Source: Betaproteobacteria bacterium
Lineage (GTDB): Bacteria > Pseudomonadota > Gammaproteobacteria > Burkholderiales > Ga0077523
Assembly: GCA_016125475.1 (NCBI GenBank)
Contig: WGLR01000017.1
Span: 1 to 64,000 of the forward strand
Direction: 5' to 3'
Length of the DNA: 64,000 nt
The translations under genes were made by a program, and so were the position numbers. The notes under the pieces were generated by a model. It was not told the DNA's origin. It was given only the letters and a program-made list of their open reading frames with translations, and ran no database searches. Within the stretch, counting starts at the first letter, position 1. Each line of letters opens with the position of its first letter. Shown in pieces: positions 61,864 through 64,000 of the stretch.

Positions 61864-62712
61864 TCAGAAGCAGAGGATGCCCTCGACGAAGTCCTGATGC
61901 CCGGCGAGGTCTTCCTCGGACAGGTCGAGCACGTCGAGCGCGAAGCCGCCCGCGAACCCCCACTCCGCGCAGTCGGTTCCCGTGGTCAGCCTGGTGTGGA
62001 CGGTCTCGGCGACGAGCGCGAGTGCGACGAGCCGGCGAGTCGCCGCCGACACGCCGCTCTCGAACAGCGCCGAACGCGCGTGATGCAGCGCGATCGCGTT
62101 CGTGATGTCCTCCGGGAGGTACCAGGTCTTCGCGAGGTGGGCGCCGACGCGTGCATGGTCGGTCCCGAAGGTCCGGGTCTCGATCTCGGTGATGGGCTCC
62201 TCGCCGGTGGCGGACTCCAGAAAGAAGTGGTCGTATTCGTCGAATCGACGCGCCATGAGCGGGATGCCGCAGTCCCGGAACAGTGCGAACGTGTAGGCGT
62301 CGTCCCGGTCGATGCGGCTGACTTCCTGCGCGAGGAGCGCCGCCGTCTGGGCAATGGCCGCCGAGGTGTCCCAGAATTTCCCGAGCACGACGTTGTCGCC
62401 GACCGGCAGGGCGTCGCGCAGCAGCAGCCCCGTCGTGATCTGCTTCACGTTGCGCACGCCCAGGAGCTTCAGGGCCTGGTCGACGGACTTGACCTTGTTG
62501 CGCAGGCCGAAGAACGGCGAGTTCACGGTCTTGAGAACGGCCGCGGCCAGGCTCACGTCGCCCGTGACCAGGTTGCCGATCTTCACGAAGTCCGGATCCT
62601 CGCGCCGCATCTCCGCGATGACCTTCACGAGAATCTCCGGGCATGGGGGAATGCCGAACGATTCGACGATGGCCTGTGCTTCGTCGTCGGCCGTGAGGAC
62701 AACCGTTTCCAT
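61864..62712 (-). CDS. HDOD-domain protein
   Basis: A 282-residue protein consisting mostly of an HDOD domain (about 15-210). Typical stretches are PPCPEILVKVIAEM, LAAAVLKTVNSPFFG and VDQALKLLGVRNVKQI. HDOD proteins act in signalling, often with cyclic di-GMP or chemotaxis, and lack catalytic HD residues. GAAAGG precedes the ATG. An eleven-G tract lies about 93-103 bases upstream. Confidence 0.9.
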   Translation of the reverse strand: METVVLTADDEAQAIVESFGIPPCPEILVKVIAEMRREDPDFVKIGNLVTGDVSLAAAVLKTVNSPFFGLRNKVKSVDQALKLLGVRNVKQITTGLLLRDALPVGDNVVLGKFWDTSAAIAQTAALLAQEVSRIDRDDAYTFALFRDCGIPLMARRFDEYDHFFLESATGEEPITEIETRTFGTDHARVGAHLAKTWYLPEDITNAIALHHARSALFESGVSAATRRLVALALVAETVHTRLTTGTDCAEWGFAGGFALDVLDLSEEDLAGHQDFVEGILCF

Positions 62713-62804
62713 GAGGGTGTTCGCCTTTCGGATGGCAGGCAGTGCCGCGATGGATCGAACATCGGTCGGAAAGCGCGGTTCTTGAGGCAGTGTGCCGCAC
62801 GGAC

Positions 62805-62815
62805 GGGGGGGGGGG
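62805..62815. repeat. homopolymer tract, eleven G
   Basis: A run of 11 G between the HDOD gene start and the end of the CoA-transferase gene. It reads as C11 on the minus strand, in the HDOD promoter region. Such tracts slip in replication and may also be miscounted in sequencing. Confidence 0.8.
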
Positions 62816-62898
62816 AGGCCACGGGGGGCGCGCGGTGAGGATGTTCCGCTGCCCGGAATCCCGAGGGGGCGGGTGACTCGCGCGATCGCGCGAGACGG

Positions 62899-64000
62899 TC
62901 AGGCCCGTGGCTGGCCGGCGACCTGCACGGCCCCGGCCGCGACGAGCGCGGTCACGCGCTCGGGCGGGTAGCCGAGGACTGTCTCGAGGATCTCCGCGGT
63001 GTGCTGACCGACTTCGTAGGGAGCGGGACCGGCGGGCACCGTGGGTTGCCCATCCACGTGAAAGGGTGTTGCGGTCACCCGGACTGCTCCGCGCGAGACG
63101 TGCGGCACCTCGGGGAATGCGCCGCGCTCGCGCAGGTGGGGGTGCGCGATGACCTCCTCCGGGGACAGCATCGGCACCGCCGGCACTCGCGCAGCGGCGA
63201 GTGTCTGCACGGCTTCGTCGACGCTCGCGAAGCCGTCCAGCCACTCGCGCAGGCAGGCCATGAGGTCCGGCCAGTTGGCGCGCCGCCCGGACGGTGTCGC
63301 GAATCTGGGATCCGCCGCGAGTTCGGGTCGGCCGACCAGTGCGACGAGTCGCGCCCAGAGATGGGGGGCCCCCACGGTCTGCAGCGCGACGTGGCCGTCC
63401 CCGATGGGGTGGACCATCATGCCCGGCCGCGGACGACGCTCGACGGCTCCCCCGTTCAGTGCCGTGCAGTAGGTGATGTCGTCCGCCGCGATCAGGCACT
63501 CGAGCATCGAGACGTCGAGACGGGCACCTTCACCCGTGCGGGCCTGCCGGACGAGCGCTGCGCAGATCGCGCCGAACGCGTGCGCGCCCGCGAGCACGTC
63601 GGCCGCCTGCAGGTAGGACACCCGTGGCGCGGGATCGCCGCAGCGATCGAGATCCATCATGCCCGAGATGGCGTTGATGAGGTGGGCGTAGGCCTGCATC
63701 GAACTCAAAGGGCCCGTCTGTCCGAACCCGGAGATGGAGCAGTAGACGAGCCCCGGCTTCCGCGCGTGGAGGCTCGCGGCGTCGAACCCGTAGCGCGCCA
63801 TCACACCCGGCGAGAAGTTCTCGACGACGACGTCGGCGCGTTCGACGAGATCGAGGACGATCGCGCGCGCATCGGGGTGCGCGAGATCGATCGCGATCCC
63901 GTGCTTGCCCGCGTTCAGGCGCACGTAGTAGGAGCTCTGGTCCGCGCGTGCCGGATCGAGCTGCATGACCGTGTAGCGGATCTCGTCGCCTTCGCCCGGT
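62899..64000 (-). CDS. class III CoA-transferase (CaiB/BaiF), 5' end outside window
   Basis: The frame is open to the window end, so the N-terminus is missing. It encodes a family III CoA-transferase, which moves CoA between acyl groups. Conserved stretches are YYVRLNAGKHGIAIDL, VVVENFSPGVMARYG and GLVYCSISGFGQTGP; the catalytic Asp is probably in RLDVSMLECLI. The internal ATG at 63966 is not the start because family-type sequence (PGEGDEIRYT) lies upstream. The substrate is unknown. Confidence 0.92.
   Translation of the reverse strand, partial: PGEGDEIRYTVMQLDPARADQSSYYVRLNAGKHGIAIDLAHPDARAIVLDLVERADVVVENFSPGVMARYGFDAASLHARKPGLVYCSISGFGQTGPLSSMQAYAHLINAISGMMDLDRCGDPAPRVSYLQAADVLAGAHAFGAICAALVRQARTGEGARLDVSMLECLIAADDITYCTALNGGAVERRPRPGMMVHPIGDGHVALQTVGAPHLWARLVALVGRPELAADPRFATPSGRRANWPDLMACLREWLDGFASVDEAVQTLAAARVPAVPMLSPEEVIAHPHLRERGAFPEVPHVSRGAVRVTATPFHVDGQPTVPAGPAPYEVGQHTAEILETVLGYPPERVTALVAAGAVQVAGQPRA

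Noticed and set aside
1-64000. tRNA, rRNA, CRISPR array, insertion sequence or prophage
   Set aside because: Read by eye for T-loop-like motifs, regularly spaced repeats and transposase or integrase motifs; none was found. tRNAscan-SE and an IS search would settle it.

Overview
The window is GC-rich, roughly two-thirds G+C by eye, and densely coded. It looks like a chromosomal segment of a betaproteobacterium. The main evidence is four proteins ending in PEP-CTERM exosortase signals, TonB-dependent and beta-barrel outer-membrane proteins, FNR/Anr-type boxes, and a pyruvate carboxylase, hemerythrin and fad gene complement common in Burkholderiales/Rhodocyclales-like lineages. This assignment is an inference. 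No rRNA, tRNA, CRISPR array, insertion sequence, integrase or prophage gene was seen.

Layout. 1-2.1 kb: 3' part of a D-2-hydroxyacid dehydrogenase and an amidase. 2.1-3.9 kb: a secreted PDZ protein and a lipoprotein on the minus strand. 4.2-11.4 kb: ten tightly overlapping plus-strand genes for an Mrp/Mbh-type cation/proton antiporter, in Mbh gene order, with three NuoL/M/N-like subunits and no full-length MrpA. 11.6-12.4 kb: a TerB-like protein, then an FNR box, a promoter and a hairpin terminator that together look like an oxygen-regulated small RNA. 12.4-16.9 kb: a DapA-family lyase, a small acidic secreted protein, a quinone/enone reductase, a fused SoxYZ-like carrier and a YkgJ-type Cys-cluster protein.

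17-23.6 kb: an envelope and secreted-protein region with three PEP-CTERM proteins (one an SGNH hydrolase), a YncE-like propeller, a haloacid dehalogenase and an outer-membrane barrel. 23.6-27.4 kb: an Nramp-like transporter overlapping a GGDEF protein, then a coupled glycine-zipper/DUF6515-like pair. 27.9-33.9 kb: a subtilisin-like protease with a C-terminal anchor, a truncated secreted gene abutting a TPR lipoprotein, a RidA-like protein, a TauD dioxygenase, a bacteriohemerythrin and a PdeM-like phosphoesterase. 34.1-37.8 kb: an HlyB/HlyD type I export pair.

38.3-43.7 kb: a copper-type TonB receptor next to a Cys/Met-containing PEP-CTERM protein, and a FadJ-like beta-oxidation enzyme. 44-47.3 kb: a 1079-residue membrane protein of unknown function, with an FNR-type box upstream. 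47.5-55.5 kb: Lhr helicase and pyruvate carboxylase. 55.5-64 kb: a serine hydrolase, an MHYT hybrid histidine kinase, an ACT/UPF0210 pair, an HDOD protein and a class III CoA-transferase cut by the window end.

The leads most worth following are the putative FNR-driven small RNA at about 12.16-12.32 kb, the copper receptor/PEP-CTERM pair, the unusual Mrp-like cluster, and the 1079-residue membrane protein. Two copies of a long-armed palindromic repeat lie at 41.5 and 47.3 kb.
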